From positions 101,338 to 165,337 of the forward strand of contig NZ_SNUG01000004.1 of assembly GCF_012027325.1 (NCBI RefSeq): 64,000 bases of DNA, read 5' to 3'. The DNA is from Thermococcus sp. M39. Lineage in GTDB: Archaea > Methanobacteriota_B > Thermococci > Thermococcales > Thermococcaceae. The notes under the pieces are model-generated. The model was not told where the DNA came from and did not search any database. It saw nothing but the letters and a program-made list of their open reading frames with translations. Positions 43,509-53,194 of the stretch are shown here, piece after piece. Position 1 is the stretch's first letter, and every line of letters begins with the position of its first letter. The position numbers were made by a program, and so were the translations under genes.

Positions 43509-45899
43509 ATGGCAGATAAGAAGGAAATCAAGCTTAAGGTTGCTTCCGCTTACCAGAGGGATGTTGGTAGGGGAATTGTTAGAATTGATAGGAAGGCTAT
43601 GCGTACAATTGGCGTTCAGCCAGGAGACATAGTGGAAATTATTGGAACAAAGAACACAGCGGCAGTTGTTTGGCCAGCATACCCAGAGGATGAGGGCTTA
43701 GACATCATCAGAATGGACGGTACAATCAGAAAGAACGCTGGAGTTGGACTTGGAGATGAAGTAACTGTAAGGAAGGCTGAGGTCAAAGAAGCAAAGAAAG
43801 TTGTCTTAGCTCCAACAGAGCCAATCAGATTTGGAGCAGACTTCGTTGACTGGCTACACTCAAGGCTCATTGGAAGACCAGTGGTTAGAGGAGACTATAT
43901 CAAAATTGGTGTCCTTGGACAGGAGCTTACCTTTGTTGTAACAGCAACGACACCAGCTGGAATCGTCCAGGTCACAGAGTTCACGGAGTTTACGGTCAGC
44001 GAGAAGCCAGTTAAAGAAGTTGCCAAGACAGCTGCCCTTGGGGTTACCTACGAAGACATTGGTGGTCTCAAGGACGTTATTCAGAAGATTAGAGAAATGA
44101 TTGAGCTCCCGCTTAAGCACCCAGAAATCTTCGAGAAGCTCGGAATTGAGCCACCTAAGGGAGTTTTGCTCTATGGTCCACCAGGAACGGGTAAGACTTT
44201 ACTTGCAAAGGCTGTGGCAAATGAAGCAAACGCTCATTTCATAGCCATCAACGGTCCAGAGATCATGAGCAAGTACTATGGTGAGAGTGAGGAAAGACTT
44301 AGAGAAGTCTTCAAGGAAGCTGAAGAAAACGCTCCAAGTATAATCTTCATTGACGAGATTGACGCAATAGCTCCAAAGAGGAGCGAAGTAACTGGAGAAG
44401 TTGAAAAGAGAGTCGTCAGCCAGCTCTTAACCTTGATGGACGGTCTCAAGTCAAGAGGAAAGGTCATCGTTATAGGTGCAACCAACAGACCTGATGCAAT
44501 TGATCCAGCTCTGAGAAGACCAGGAAGATTCGACAGAGAGATTGAAGTTGGTGTTCCAGACAGACAGGGAAGAAAAGAAATCCTCCAGATTCACACAAGA
44601 GGAATGCCAATTGAGCCAGAATTCAGAAAGAGCGACGTTAAGAGAATCTTAGAAGAATTGAGAGGAGACGAGAGATTCAGAGATATCATTGACAGGGCAA
44701 TAGAGAAAGTCGAGAGAGCCAAGGATGAAAAGGAAATCCAAGACATACTCAAGAGCCTCGATGAGAGGCTTTACGATGAGGTCAAGCACCGCTTAATTGA
44801 TGCACTGCTGGAAGAGCTCGCAGATAAGACACATGGATTCGTAGGTGCAGACTTAGCAGCACTGGCAAGAGAAGCTGCAATGGCTGCACTGAGGAGATTA
44901 ATCAAAGAAGGCAAGATTGACTTTGAGGCAGAGCACATTCCAAAAGAAGTCCTCGAGGAGCTTAAAGTAACTAAGAGGGACTTCTACGAGGCATTAAAGA
45001 TGATTGAACCATCAGCACTCAGAGAAGTACTCCTTGAGATTCCAAATGTAAGATGGGACGACATAGGTGGGCTCGAAGAGGTTAAGGAAGCTTTAAGAGA
45101 AGCAGTTGAGTGGCCGCTCAAGTATCCAGAGGCATTTCAAGCATTAGGAATCAACCCACCAAAGGGAATTCTCCTCTATGGACCACCGGGAACTGGTAAG
45201 ACAATGCTCGCTAAAGCTGTTGCAACAGAGAGCGAGGCTAACTTTATTGGAATCAGAGGTCCAGAAGTTTTAAGCAAATGGGTCGGTGAAAGTGAGAAGA
45301 ACATCAGAGAGATCTTCAGAAAGGCAAGACAGGCTGCACCAACAGTGATATTCATCGATGAGATTGATGCAATTGCACCAAGAAGAGGAACTGACGTGAA
45401 CAGAGTTACAGACAGGTTAATCAACCAGCTCCTCACAGAGATGGATGGTATTGAGGAGAACAGTGGTGTTGTTGTTATTGCAGCAACTAACAGACCGGAC
45501 ATCTTAGATCCAGCACTGCTCAGACCGGGAAGATTTGACAGATTAATCTTAGTTCCAGCACCAGACGAAAAAGCAAGGTACGAGATATTCAAAGTCCACA
45601 CCAGGAAGATGCCTCTAGCTGAGGACGTTGACCTCAAAGAATTAGCCAAGAGGACAGAGGGCTACACAGGTGCAGACATTGCAGCGGTCTGCAGAGAGGC
45701 AGCAATGAATGCAATGAGAAGAGCACTCAAGGAAGGAATTATCAAGCCAGGAGTTAAGATGGAAGAAGTCAGACAGAAGGTCAAAGTCACAATGAAGGAC
45801 TTCGAGGAGGCACTGAAGAAAGTTGGGCCGAGCGTCAGCAAGGAGACGATGGAGTACTACAGGAGAATAGAGGAGCAGTTCAAGAAGATGAGGGGCTGA
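43509..45899 (+). CDS. CDC48/VAT-type AAA ATPase
   Basis: 796 residues. The N-terminal double-psi barrel ([18 protein letters not shown]) leads to D1 with [17 protein letters not shown] (Walker A) and [14 protein letters not shown] (Walker B), then D2 with [17 protein letters not shown] and [14 protein letters not shown]. The D1 lid region has an extra charged helical segment of about 70 residues ([20 protein letters not shown]... to ...[12 protein letters not shown]). The hexameric unfoldase extracts and unfolds proteins, often for the proteasome. SD GAGGTGATGTGAG. Position after hsp20 fits joint heat-shock control. Confidence 0.95.
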   Translation: MADKKEIKLKVASAYQRDVGRGIVRIDRKAMRTIGVQPGDIVEIIGTKNTAAVVWPAYPEDEGLDIIRMDGTIRKNAGVGLGDEVTVRKAEVKEAKKVVLAPTEPIRFGADFVDWLHSRLIGRPVVRGDYIKIGVLGQELTFVVTATTPAGIVQVTEFTEFTVSEKPVKEVAKTAALGVTYEDIGGLKDVIQKIREMIELPLKHPEIFEKLGIEPPKGVLLYGPPGTGKTLLAKAVANEANAHFIAINGPEIMSKYYGESEERLREVFKEAEENAPSIIFIDEIDAIAPKRSEVTGEVEKRVVSQLLTLMDGLKSRGKVIVIGATNRPDAIDPALRRPGRFDREIEVGVPDRQGRKEILQIHTRGMPIEPEFRKSDVKRILEELRGDERFRDIIDRAIEKVERAKDEKEIQDILKSLDERLYDEVKHRLIDALLEELADKTHGFVGADLAALAREAAMAALRRLIKEGKIDFEAEHIPKEVLEELKVTKRDFYEALKMIEPSALREVLLEIPNVRWDDIGGLEEVKEALREAVEWPLKYPEAFQALGINPPKGILLYGPPGTGKTMLAKAVATESEANFIGIRGPEVLSKWVGESEKNIREIFRKARQAAPTVIFIDEIDAIAPRRGTDVNRVTDRLINQLLTEMDGIEENSGVVVIAATNRPDILDPALLRPGRFDRLILVPAPDEKARYEIFKVHTRKMPLAEDVDLKELAKRTEGYTGADIAAVCREAAMNAMRRALKEGIIKPGVKMEEVRQKVKVTMKDFEEALKKVGPSVSKETMEYYRRIEEQFKKMRG

Positions 45900-45951
45900 T
45901 GCCCCTTTAGATCTTTAACCTTTCCCAGCATTTTTATTTTTGCTGGTTCTG

Positions 45952-46282
45952 ATGGCACTGATATATCCGCTGACAATCCTCGGCTTTCTTGTGCTTAAAA
46001 GATATTTGAAGGACTTGCAAAACTCCAAAGATCTTGTGAAAAACATTAACCTAGCAATCGGTCTCATTTCTTAGCATCATTGCCATTGTGGGTTGTTAAG
46101 GGATTTCTAGGAGTCTGATTTATAATGGGGTTCATGTAGTTTTCCTCCTTCTTCAGCTGCTCAGCTTGTATTTCATTTACTTAACCTTTAGAGGGCTTTC
46201 AGAAAGGCTGAACAGTCAACTTCTAAATACGGGTGGTTTGATGCTAATCCTTGTCATTCCTCTGCATGGTGAGGGTTATTGA
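45952..46282 (+). pseudogene. Decayed small membrane protein gene
   Basis: A reading frame from ATG 45952 (ALIYPLTILGFLVLKRYLKD) stops at TAG 46072. A related hydrophobic frame continues one base over (SIIAIVG, TAA, then ISRSLIYNGVHVVFLLLQLL and YFIYLTFRGLSERLNSQLL) to TGA 46280. One frameshift and one extra stop thus break a protein of about 110 residues with three membrane helices. It fills the otherwise empty 437-base gap between CDC48 and phosphoglycerate mutase. Confidence 0.6.
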
Positions 46283-46345
46283 AATTGAAGGTGAAGGGGA
46301 GTAACGTTTTTAACTCCCCTCTCTCTTTTTTATTAGGTGGACCTA

Positions 46346-47053
46346 ATGCCACTGCTCGTTTTGGTCAGACACGGCGAAAGCCTCTGGAACAAGTTGAACC
46401 TTTTTACAGGCTGGGTTGATGTTCCTCTAAGCGAAAAAGGTATTCAAGAAGCATTAAAAGCTGGTGAACTTTTGAAGGATTACAAGTTTGATGTGATTTT
46501 TACTTCCGAGCTTGTGAGAGCAATTCAGACGGCAATGCTGATAATGAGTAAAAACAAACATGGAGTTCCAAAGATAGAGCATGAGAGTGGAAAAATGAAA
46601 GAATGGGGTATTGTTTACGGAAAGCACGGAAAAAATTACATTCCAGTTTACACGGCATGGCAGCTAAATGAGCGCTATTATGGGAAGCTCCAAGGCTGGA
46701 ACAAGGACTATGCGAGGAAGGTCTATGGCGATGAGCAAATTCTGCTTTGGGCACGAAGCTACGATATGGCACCTCCGGGAGGGGAGAGCCTAAAGGATAC
46801 CGCTGAAAGGACAATACCTTACTTAAAAGAAAGAATAATTCCAGAGCTTGAAAAAGGCAGGAATGTTCTGGTCTCAGCCCATGGAAACAGCCTGAGGTCA
46901 ATTGTGATGCATATTGAGAACCTAACAGAGGAAGAAGTGCTTAGACTCAACATACCCACTGGAGTGCCACTAGTTTATGAATATAAAAACGGAGAGCTAA
47001 TCAGAAAAGGTTACCTCACAGAAAACGGCTTCATAAATAAGATAATTGACTAA
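46346..47053 (+). CDS. gpmA: 2,3-bisphosphoglycerate-dependent-type phosphoglycerate mutase
   Basis: 235 residues of the histidine phosphatase superfamily. The catalytic His lies in LVRHGESLWN (residue about 8), FTGWVDVPLSEKG follows, NERYYGKLQGWNKD is the mutase-specific loop, and the second His is in VSAHGNSLRSI. It interconverts 3- and 2-phosphoglycerate. Most Thermococcales rely on the unrelated cofactor-independent enzyme, so this gene may have been acquired. ATG 46346 follows AGGTGG; the GTG at 46337 belongs to the SD. Confidence 0.9.
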   Translation: MPLLVLVRHGESLWNKLNLFTGWVDVPLSEKGIQEALKAGELLKDYKFDVIFTSELVRAIQTAMLIMSKNKHGVPKIEHESGKMKEWGIVYGKHGKNYIPVYTAWQLNERYYGKLQGWNKDYARKVYGDEQILLWARSYDMAPPGGESLKDTAERTIPYLKERIIPELEKGRNVLVSAHGNSLRSIVMHIENLTEEEVLRLNIPTGVPLVYEYKNGELIRKGYLTENGFINKIID

Positions 47054-47085
47054 AAAAGAGGGGAGAAGAAGGCAAAAGCGGAGCG

Positions 47086-47232
47086 TTAAATGAGTTCAAT
47101 TTCAAAACTCACGGCTCTCACAACTTTAAGCTTCCTTTTTGCAATTTCAACAGCCTTCTCAAAGCTGTTCACGACCACAATTTCCTCCTCAGGGATTGAG
47201 TTTGGTCTGTAATACACGATTCTCGCAAGCAT
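47086..47232 (-). CDS. Small conserved-looking protein, 48 residues
   Basis: A short gene with a good SD (GGTGAGAGC) and ATG at 47232, encoding LARIVYYRPNSIPEEEIVVV then SFEKAVEIAKRKLKVVRAVSF. The pattern strand-helix-strand and the normal codon use suggest a real protein. No family recognised. TATA-like GTGATATAGAAA lies about 20 bases upstream of the start. It occupies the gap between phosphoglycerate mutase and the JAMM gene. Confidence 0.6.
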   Translation of the reverse strand: MLARIVYYRPNSIPEEEIVVVNSFEKAVEIAKRKLKVVRAVSFEIELI

Positions 47233-47376
47233 GCTCTCACCTTTCTATATCACTTTGAGTGTTATGTTATTGTAGCACTACTTTGATGGACATGTAGAAT
47301 ATTTAAACGTTTTTGTACTAAAATAGACGCTAATAAACAGAAAATTTTAATTGCCATTGATGAAAAGTGGACATTC

Positions 47377-47778
47377 ATGAAGCTGATCATCAAAGGTAAA
47401 CATTTATTCATGATTTTAGAGGACGCCAAGAAAAGCAGGATTGAGATATGCGGCTTCTTACTCGGGAGACAGGAGGGGCATGATATCATAGTTGAGGAAG
47501 TTATTTTCACAAAAAACAAGCTGAATTCTTCGACTGCTTTCGAGATAGATCCCCTTGAGATTGTTAAGGTTCTCGATTATGCAGATGGAAAGGAGTTAGA
47601 GGTAGTTGGAATTTTCCACTCTCATCTGGGCAAACCAATTCCTTCAGAGAGGGACATTAGAGGAATGAAGCTCTGGAGAAATGTTTGGCTCATTGTTGAC
47701 AATAGAGGGAATTATGGGGCTTTTATTTTGAAAAATGGGAGAGTTGAGGAGGTAGAGGTTGAGGTCATTCAATCCTAA
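47377..47778 (+). CDS. JAMM/MPN+ family metalloprotease
   Basis: 133 residues. The metal-binding motif is GIFHSHLGKPIPSERD (residues about 76-91), giving H-x-H then Ser and Asp one residue closer than in most members. The upstream Glu is in EICGFLLGR. Archaeal JAMM proteins cleave ubiquitin-like SAMP conjugates. Its 3' end overlaps the converging MobB gene by 14 bases. The start has only a weak SD. Confidence 0.83.
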   Translation: MKLIIKGKHLFMILEDAKKSRIEICGFLLGRQEGHDIIVEEVIFTKNKLNSSTAFEIDPLEIVKVLDYADGKELEVVGIFHSHLGKPIPSERDIRGMKLWRNVWLIVDNRGNYGAFILKNGRVEEVEVEVIQS

Positions 47779-48493
47779 TCTCAATCTTTCCTTCTTTGTA
47801 TCCTTTCATCGAGGAAAGCAAGCCCCTTATCGTCTTTTCCACCATCTCCTGCACCCAGTCCTTCATTGGAAGGACTTTTCCGTCAATCTTTACTATCACT
47901 TTTGGCTTTGAACTTATGACCTTACAGTCTTTAAGTGTTTTCTCTCCCTTAACGATGAACTTGGCCATTTCATAGCATGTGAATCCACACATATGGCAGT
48001 CAATGTTCGGGAGCATGAAGGCTTTTTTCTCGATTAGGTCAGCAAGCTTCTCTGGCTCCTCAAGGGCGTTTATTATTGGTAAGCCGTCAATTTCTCCGCT
48101 CTTTTCATTTGCTATGACACCGCTCACTGCTATAGCAAGCCCATCGTTTAGCTCTCTGACTTCTTCTTCGCTCTTAGCGCAGATGATTTTGGGAACGTGC
48201 TTTATTGATTTAAAGCCCTCAAGCAACAAAAAGTCAACCTCGGGCATGAGTGAGAGAAAAGCATTTATGCCCTTGGATTTGAACAGAAAAGCATCAGTAT
48301 CTTGGGCTTTAACGAGGACATAGTCTGCTATCTGCCTAAATCTCTGAGTATCAGTCCCTTCTCTGTCAAACTCAGTATGCATGCTCTTCGCTATTCCAAT
48401 TTTGTAACCTCTCTCCTTCAAGATTTTGGCAACATTCTCAAGTGCTGTAGTTTTTCCACTCTTCTTATAGCCAACAAAAGCGACAGCCTTCAT
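47765..48493 (-). CDS. MobB-like GTPase of molybdopterin cofactor synthesis with Cys-rich tail
   Basis: 242 residues. The N-terminal P-loop GYKKSGKTT lies in VAFVGYKKSGKTTALE, and the MobB region includes ADYVLVKAQDTDAFLF and VDFLLLEGFKSI. The C-terminal part has CHMCGFTCYEMAKFIVKG and a later Cys (DCK), which could bind an iron-sulfur cluster as in related archaeal proteins. It helps attach nucleotides to molybdenum/tungsten pterin, relevant to the tungsten enzymes of Thermococcales. ATG 48493 after GGGTGATTGAA, 1 base past the Lsm stop. Confidence 0.8.
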   Translation of the reverse strand: MKAVAFVGYKKSGKTTALENVAKILKERGYKIGIAKSMHTEFDREGTDTQRFRQIADYVLVKAQDTDAFLFKSKGINAFLSLMPEVDFLLLEGFKSIKHVPKIICAKSEEEVRELNDGLAIAVSGVIANEKSGEIDGLPIINALEEPEKLADLIEKKAFMLPNIDCHMCGFTCYEMAKFIVKGEKTLKDCKVISSKPKVIVKIDGKVLPMKDWVQEMVEKTIRGLLSSMKGYKEGKIEIRIE

Positions 48494-48494
48494 T

Positions 48495-48710
48495 TCAATC
48501 ACCCATGAGCATTATCCAGCTTACATCATCAATTTTGACTAAAAGCTCTTTTCCCTTGTTTCCAACCACATCTGTCACGTTCTCCAGCAGAATTGACTCC
48601 TCATCAAAATCCTTGAGGATTCCGATAAATGAGTGCTCGCTGTTAACCGCTAAGGCAATTTTCTTGCCCCTCCACTTCTTGAGAGTTTCATCAAGCAGAG
48701 GCTCGCTCAT
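48495..48710 (-). CDS. Lsm-like (Sm fold) protein
   Basis: 71 residues with Sm1/Sm2-type strands: KIALAVNSEHSFIGILKDFDEESILLENV and KGKELLVKIDDVSWIML. The canonical IRG(C/N) RNA-binding box is not seen, so it is a divergent member or another SH3-like barrel. Start ATG 48710 after GGTGAG. Directly upstream of and coupled to the MobB gene. Confidence 0.7.
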   Translation of the reverse strand: MSEPLLDETLKKWRGKKIALAVNSEHSFIGILKDFDEESILLENVTDVVGNKGKELLVKIDDVSWIMLMGD

Positions 48711-48773
48711 GTTACTCACCTAATCATGCAAAAGTCTATAAGTCTTTATTATCCTTTCCGTTTTGGTGGTTGT

Positions 48774-49598
48774 ATGAGATTCACAACTAAGAATGAAGCT
48801 CTTAAAGCAACATTCATTAGCGAATTAAGGGCTAATGGAATAAAGTTTGAAGTTAAAGAAAGGCTCGGTTATGAGACATTTATCGGCTACATGATTGATG
48901 GGACACTTGAGGAGATTAGAGCACAGATTGAGACATTGAGCGGTGAAGAAAAGGAGGTCATTTTAAGAGGATTCCAGTCGTTTAAAGAGCAGCTCAATCA
49001 TGCTCTTGAACACTTGAAGGAAGGCGACACCTTCGAACATCTGCTGAGTGAAGGCTACTGGATGGGGGATATAATAGACCAGCTCATGAGGAATTCCGCT
49101 TTGGACATCAAGGAAAACAAGGTAAAGCTGAAAGACGGCGTTGACGTTACAAAGCTAAAATTTCAATTCCGCTTTCCCTATGACTTGGCGAAGCAACTTG
49201 ATGTTGTGGAAAAGATTGCAAAGCAGTTTGCTTTCATCGATTTAGTCTCGGAGTGGGAGATTGAGATAAAGGAACTTGAAATCGAAAAAATAAACAGAGC
49301 GATGCAGATTGCCTCCAAGTATTTCCCTGAAAATGATGTTATGAATGTTTACTTCGCTTTAATAGGGAAAGCCATATTGACTAATGAAATTCTGAAAGCT
49401 CTTGGAAATGAAAAGATACCTTTAAATGCTCTTATTGAGGGCTTTTTGAAAGCATTTCCTCTTGAAATCTCAACAGAAAAGGGAATAATGGTAATAAATG
49501 CAACGGAGAAGTCTATTTACGGCATTCTGAGGGAACTTGAGAAGAGTGGATATATTGATATAAAAGGGAACAAGGTCAAGAAGCTTAGGGATTTGTAA
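48774..49598 (+). CDS. Conserved hypothetical protein (Thermococcales-type)
   Basis: 274 residues. Mostly helical with a basic N-terminus (RFTTKNEALKATFISELRANG); the last 60 residues (VINATEKSIYGILRELEKSGYIDIKGNKVKKL) look like a winged-helix domain. I cannot assign a function. ATG 48774 follows GGTGGTTGT; a longer frame from 48726 would cover the TATA-like GTCTATAAGTC at 48737 and is rejected. Confidence 0.65.
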   Translation: MRFTTKNEALKATFISELRANGIKFEVKERLGYETFIGYMIDGTLEEIRAQIETLSGEEKEVILRGFQSFKEQLNHALEHLKEGDTFEHLLSEGYWMGDIIDQLMRNSALDIKENKVKLKDGVDVTKLKFQFRFPYDLAKQLDVVEKIAKQFAFIDLVSEWEIEIKELEIEKINRAMQIASKYFPENDVMNVYFALIGKAILTNEILKALGNEKIPLNALIEGFLKAFPLEISTEKGIMVINATEKSIYGILRELEKSGYIDIKGNKVKKLRDL

Positions 49599-49629
49599 AA
49601 AAGCTTTTATCCTTTTATTCCTAATTTTT

Positions 49630-50961
49630 ATGGTGTTGACTGTGCAACATATAAGAGTAATTGCTGGAATCTTTCTATTACTTTTTATGATCCCTTTTGT
49701 ATCGGCTGACGGAGCGTGGTTTGTGAAAAGGATTCAAGGTGAGATTGAATATTGGAAGCTTCTGGAGGAGAGCGAGCAACTTGGGGCAATCTTCTACTCC
49801 AATGGCGTCGAGGAGCTTTATCTTGCTGTCAAGCTTTCTGACTACAATGGAACTCTTTTCTGGATATTTCCAGTCCCAGCTCAGCCTGATAAAGTGAATA
49901 TAAGCATTTCTTATGATTTTCCTCAGTTCGGAGGAATGCTGTATGATGAATATCTTAGATCAAGGCTCAGTGAAGAATTTAGCAATGTCATGCTCACCCA
50001 GATTTATCCTCTCTTTGGAATCCTTGGTGGAATAGCCTCGAGGAGTACAATGAGCGTTCAGATTTATCAAGTTGTTGAGAAGCACGGTGTCCACATAGAA
50101 GTTCTTTCCGCTAGAGACTCTGAGTCGTTGCTGAGCTATCTCAAAAGTTTGAACTTCGCGTTTCCCGAAAGCTCAAAGGAAGCTTTCGACTATTACATCG
50201 GCAGGGATTACTCCTTCGTGCTTTATTACATCTCAAACATTACCCCTGCAAGAACTGAATACGGTACGCTATTCTCTGTAAAAACAACTTTTCCAGCAGA
50301 GAATCTCTACTTCCCTCTGAAACTGACGAGCGTTTATGGTGAGCAGAGCATTCCTATAACAGTTTATGTCTCTGGATTTGTAACTCCTAAAGTTTACAGC
50401 GGTTTAAATGCAAGCATAAATTATTTCGTTGAGGACTCTGGAAGGGAATACACGAGAGTTGAGATAAATACCAAAGCCGAAAACCTTAAAGATGACCTCT
50501 GGATTCTGCCGGAAGAGCCGGAATTTATAAAGCGCGCGAAAACTATAGGTAGACTGATAAAGCCTTTGGGTATGTTGATTTTTCTTCTTCTACCCTTGCT
50601 TTCAAGCTTAATAGCCGGTAGACTTCTCTTTGGAAACTGGAAAAAGGAATATCTTTTGCTTGGAGCTTTCAACTATCTCACACTCATGGGCTTCCTTATA
50701 GGGAGCTACATCATTCTGAAAAAGAGTGAAAAGCTCGATAAATATCTGCTCGCTCCGCTGTTTCTATTTGGTTTATTTGTCTCTTGGTTTGGATTTATGC
50801 ATTTTCTCTCGTTCGTGCTATTCTTTCCTCTCCTGATAACATTCGCCATAATCCTTCACAATGATGTAGAGATTGGAGCTTTTGGAATAGTATTTTCGGC
50901 ATTATTCTTATCTTTCCTCACGTTTATAGAACTAATATTGGAGGCGATGATGACACTTTGA
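49630..50961 (+). CDS. Secreted/membrane protein, DUF2330-like ectodomain with C-terminal helices
   Basis: 443 residues. The signal peptide (IRVIAGIFLLLFMIPFVSADG, residues 8-28) precedes an outside domain of about 270 residues whose start (GAWFVKRIQGEIEYWKLLEESEQLG; NGTLFWIFPVPAQPDKV) recalls DUF2330. Then come four to five membrane helices (from about residue 310). Function unknown. The TATA-like CTTTTATCC lies 26 bases upstream of the ATG, so the message is probably leaderless. Confidence 0.65.
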   Translation: MVLTVQHIRVIAGIFLLLFMIPFVSADGAWFVKRIQGEIEYWKLLEESEQLGAIFYSNGVEELYLAVKLSDYNGTLFWIFPVPAQPDKVNISISYDFPQFGGMLYDEYLRSRLSEEFSNVMLTQIYPLFGILGGIASRSTMSVQIYQVVEKHGVHIEVLSARDSESLLSYLKSLNFAFPESSKEAFDYYIGRDYSFVLYYISNITPARTEYGTLFSVKTTFPAENLYFPLKLTSVYGEQSIPITVYVSGFVTPKVYSGLNASINYFVEDSGREYTRVEINTKAENLKDDLWILPEEPEFIKRAKTIGRLIKPLGMLIFLLLPLLSSLIAGRLLFGNWKKEYLLLGAFNYLTLMGFLIGSYIILKKSEKLDKYLLAPLFLFGLFVSWFGFMHFLSFVLFFPLLITFAIILHNDVEIGAFGIVFSALFLSFLTFIELILEAMMTL

Positions 50962-50996
50962 CCATCTGATACGTGATGACTACGGGAGTGGCTGAG

Positions 50997-51743
50997 CTAT
51001 CTTTCGATATAACACTCGGACATTGCATAGTCAATTTGATGACACACTATACGCTCTATCTTTGCTCTTCCATTTTTCTTCAACCACTCCAAAAGCTTCT
51101 GGGCAAATTCAAACTTTTTTCTCTTGGACTCCCAAATAGGCGTATGTTCCTTTAAATACGGCTTGCTCCACTTTCCAACAATATCTCCAAAGTCAAACCC
51201 AACTAAAGTTATCTCTTTTGCTCCAAGCTCTTCCGCTAGAAAAACAGCCCTATCCCCATCAGTAAATCCACCGAAGTTGTAAACTATGTCTAAAGGCTCC
51301 GTCTGGCAGGTTCCAAGAACTTTTTCAAGCTGTGGGACGTATTTTCTTAGCTTCTCGATGTTATCTCCATGAGCATGGACTACAACATAAGCTCCAAGTT
51401 TATCTGCTTTCTTGATGTCTTCAAAATTTCCATCGAGGTCTGTAACAATGATGTCTGGGATTAATCCAAACTCCAAAAGCGCAGAGGTTGCCCCATCAGC
51501 TGTGATTATTACTCCATTATTGAAAGAAATGTACTTGAGGGCAAGCTCCAAACTTGGTCCAGCTCCAAAAATATACACCTTTTTGTCTTCAATTATCTCT
51601 CTCAAATAATCGAGTTTTATGTAGTTTTTATTCTTAAGAAGCAAATCTCGGAGTATATTGGCGGATTCTTTATCTTTTGTCATATCGTATCCCATTACTT
51701 GAACTATTTCGGTATAGAATGGCAACCATTCTTCGAATTTCAT
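50997..51743 (-). CDS. mptE: 6-hydroxymethyl-7,8-dihydropterin diphosphokinase MptE (DUF115)
   Basis: 248 residues. DUF115 core: VYIFGAGPSLELAL, ITADGATSALLEFGLIPDIIVTDLDG (acidic metal/ATP site), VVVHAHGDN, and GFTDGDRAVFLAEELGA. Activates the pterin precursor in archaeal methanopterin/folate-type synthesis. It overlaps the upstream Mut7-C gene by ATGA, so both are on one message. Converges on the DUF2330-like gene. Confidence 0.85.
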   Translation of the reverse strand: MKFEEWLPFYTEIVQVMGYDMTKDKESANILRDLLLKNKNYIKLDYLREIIEDKKVYIFGAGPSLELALKYISFNNGVIITADGATSALLEFGLIPDIIVTDLDGNFEDIKKADKLGAYVVVHAHGDNIEKLRKYVPQLEKVLGTCQTEPLDIVYNFGGFTDGDRAVFLAEELGAKEITLVGFDFGDIVGKWSKPYLKEHTPIWESKRKKFEFAQKLLEWLKKNGRAKIERIVCHQIDYAMSECYIER

Positions 51744-52198
51744 TCCGATCCCCTTAATTTTCTATCTATTTTCACCATTTCCTTCCACTGTCTCCCGGGC
51801 CAGTAAATCTGGCCACATTCTGTGCAGATATAGAATTCGTCGTATTTCTCGTAAACTCCTGGAGGGACCCTATCTTTTATCTTCTCTTTGGGTATTTCAT
51901 TTATCAGCCCATTGCACTTTGGGCATCTTGCATTCTCTGGAAATAGTTCATTGAATGTGAATCCAAGCTCCATGAGCTGTTTTATCTGCTCTTCAAATTT
52001 GTTTGATTTTATCAAAATAACATTCTTTGCTCTCTTTGCTAGCTCTTCATCTCGTGTGAGAATTATCCTATCTTCCTTTTGGGCAATTTCAATAATCCTA
52101 TCGTCGTCTTTAACCCCATACACTGTGTCATAGCCGTAAAGCCTCAACCATCTTGCTAAACGGCCAAGCATCATATCAGCTATGAGCTTTGGCTTCAT
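51740..52198 (-). CDS. Mut7-C RNase-domain protein (PIN-like + zinc ribbon)
   Basis: 152 residues. Starts with the characteristic KLIADMMLGRLARWLRLYGYDT, has the acidic ILTRDEELAKRA segment of a PIN-like nuclease and a C-terminal zinc ribbon (CPKCNG ... CTECGQIYWPG). Predicted RNase; target unknown. First gene of a two-gene unit with mptE. Confidence 0.85.
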   Translation of the reverse strand: MKPKLIADMMLGRLARWLRLYGYDTVYGVKDDDRIIEIAQKEDRIILTRDEELAKRAKNVILIKSNKFEEQIKQLMELGFTFNELFPENARCPKCNGLINEIPKEKIKDRVPPGVYEKYDEFYICTECGQIYWPGRQWKEMVKIDRKLRGSE

Positions 52199-52256
52199 TT
52201 TTATCGAAAGGTACTAATCATCTGGGAATAAAGTTCTTTTGGTCAAATTCAGCAAA

Positions 52257-52266
52257 ATTTATAAAC
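52257..52266 (+). promoter_or_regulatory. TATA box of the MBL hydrolase gene
   Basis: AATTTATAAA lies about 35 bases before ATG 52299; a perfect palindrome follows it at once. Confidence 0.5.
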
Positions 52267-52270
52267 AAGT

Positions 52271-52288
52271 ATTTCATGGCCATGAAAT
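52271..52288. promoter_or_regulatory. Perfect 18-bp palindrome at a transcription start
   Basis: ATTTCATGGCCATGAAAT lies between the TATA box and the SD of the MBL hydrolase gene, exactly where a repressor would block initiation. Could also form a small 5' hairpin in the mRNA. No known regulator recognised. Confidence 0.5.
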
Positions 52289-52298
52289 AGGTGGTTGT

Positions 52299-53045
52299 AT
52301 GATAATTTATTTCATAGGAACTGGAGGGTCTGAGGGGATTCCAGCCCATCTCTGCACTTGTAAAACATGTGAAGAGGCGCGTAGATTAGGTTTTGCCCAA
52401 AGAAAACCCTCGACATTGGCGGTAATAACCAAAAACAACGAAGCAATTTTGATTGATGTTGGAACGGATATAAGAGACCTCCTCCACGTTCCTCTTAAGG
52501 CTATTCTTCTTACACACTGGCATCACGACCACATTTATGGCTTGTACAAGCTCAGATGGACGGCCCAAAAAACAGAGCTTTATGCTCCAAAAGGTCATGC
52601 AGATGCATTAATTCTAAATGACCCAAAGAATCTAAAGCCAAAGATAATAAAAGCTGGCGATGTTTTGAAGATTGACTCCTTAAGAATTACTGCTCTTAAA
52701 TTGAATCACGAAGTTGAAACGGTAGGCTTTTTAATTGAGGAAGATGGGAGAAGATTTGCCCTCCTTTATGACACAAAAGGCATCCCCCCAGAAACTTTAG
52801 ACATCTTAAAGAAAAAACCTCCAAAAGTCGCTGTAGTTGATGCCACTTATGCTCCCGGTGTGGATGATCCTTATCACAACAACGTTGATGAAGGGGCTAA
52901 GATTGGGCTTGAAGTTGCTGAGAAGGTTTATCTCTCTCACATATCCCATAAAAACATGCCTTTCCTCCAGCTCTTGGCATATGTTAGAAAAAGGTATGGG
53001 GATAGGGTCAGAGTTGCCTATGATGGCTTGATAGTTCATATTTAG
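52299..53045 (+). CDS. Metallo-beta-lactamase-fold hydrolase, PhnP-like
   Basis: 248 residues. An extra zinc site (HLCTCKTCEEARRLG, near residue 20) and the metal motif LTHWHHDHIYGLY (around residue 72) are typical of PhnP-like phosphodiesterases. LLYDTKG, VVDATYAP and LSHISHKNMP complete the site. It may cleave cyclic phosphodiesters; substrate not certain. ATG 52299 follows AGGTGGTTGT; a longer frame from 52239 would cover the promoter. Confidence 0.82.
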   Translation: MIIYFIGTGGSEGIPAHLCTCKTCEEARRLGFAQRKPSTLAVITKNNEAILIDVGTDIRDLLHVPLKAILLTHWHHDHIYGLYKLRWTAQKTELYAPKGHADALILNDPKNLKPKIIKAGDVLKIDSLRITALKLNHEVETVGFLIEEDGRRFALLYDTKGIPPETLDILKKKPPKVAVVDATYAPGVDDPYHNNVDEGAKIGLEVAEKVYLSHISHKNMPFLQLLAYVRKRYGDRVRVAYDGLIVHI

Positions 53046-53194
53046 CTGAGTGCTATGAATGCTTGATATTTGAATACCTCCTTTGTAATTTTGTTCAATT
53101 TTCGAAGATGACTCAAGGGGTTGCATTTATTTTTACAAAAAGTTTTTTTATTTTAAAATTGCTCAATTCTATCAAGAAGCGAGAGGTGATGTGT

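Noticed and set aside
49599..49629. Possible RNA gene in T-rich spacer
   Set aside because: The spacer is only a TATA box and leader for the DUF2330-like gene.
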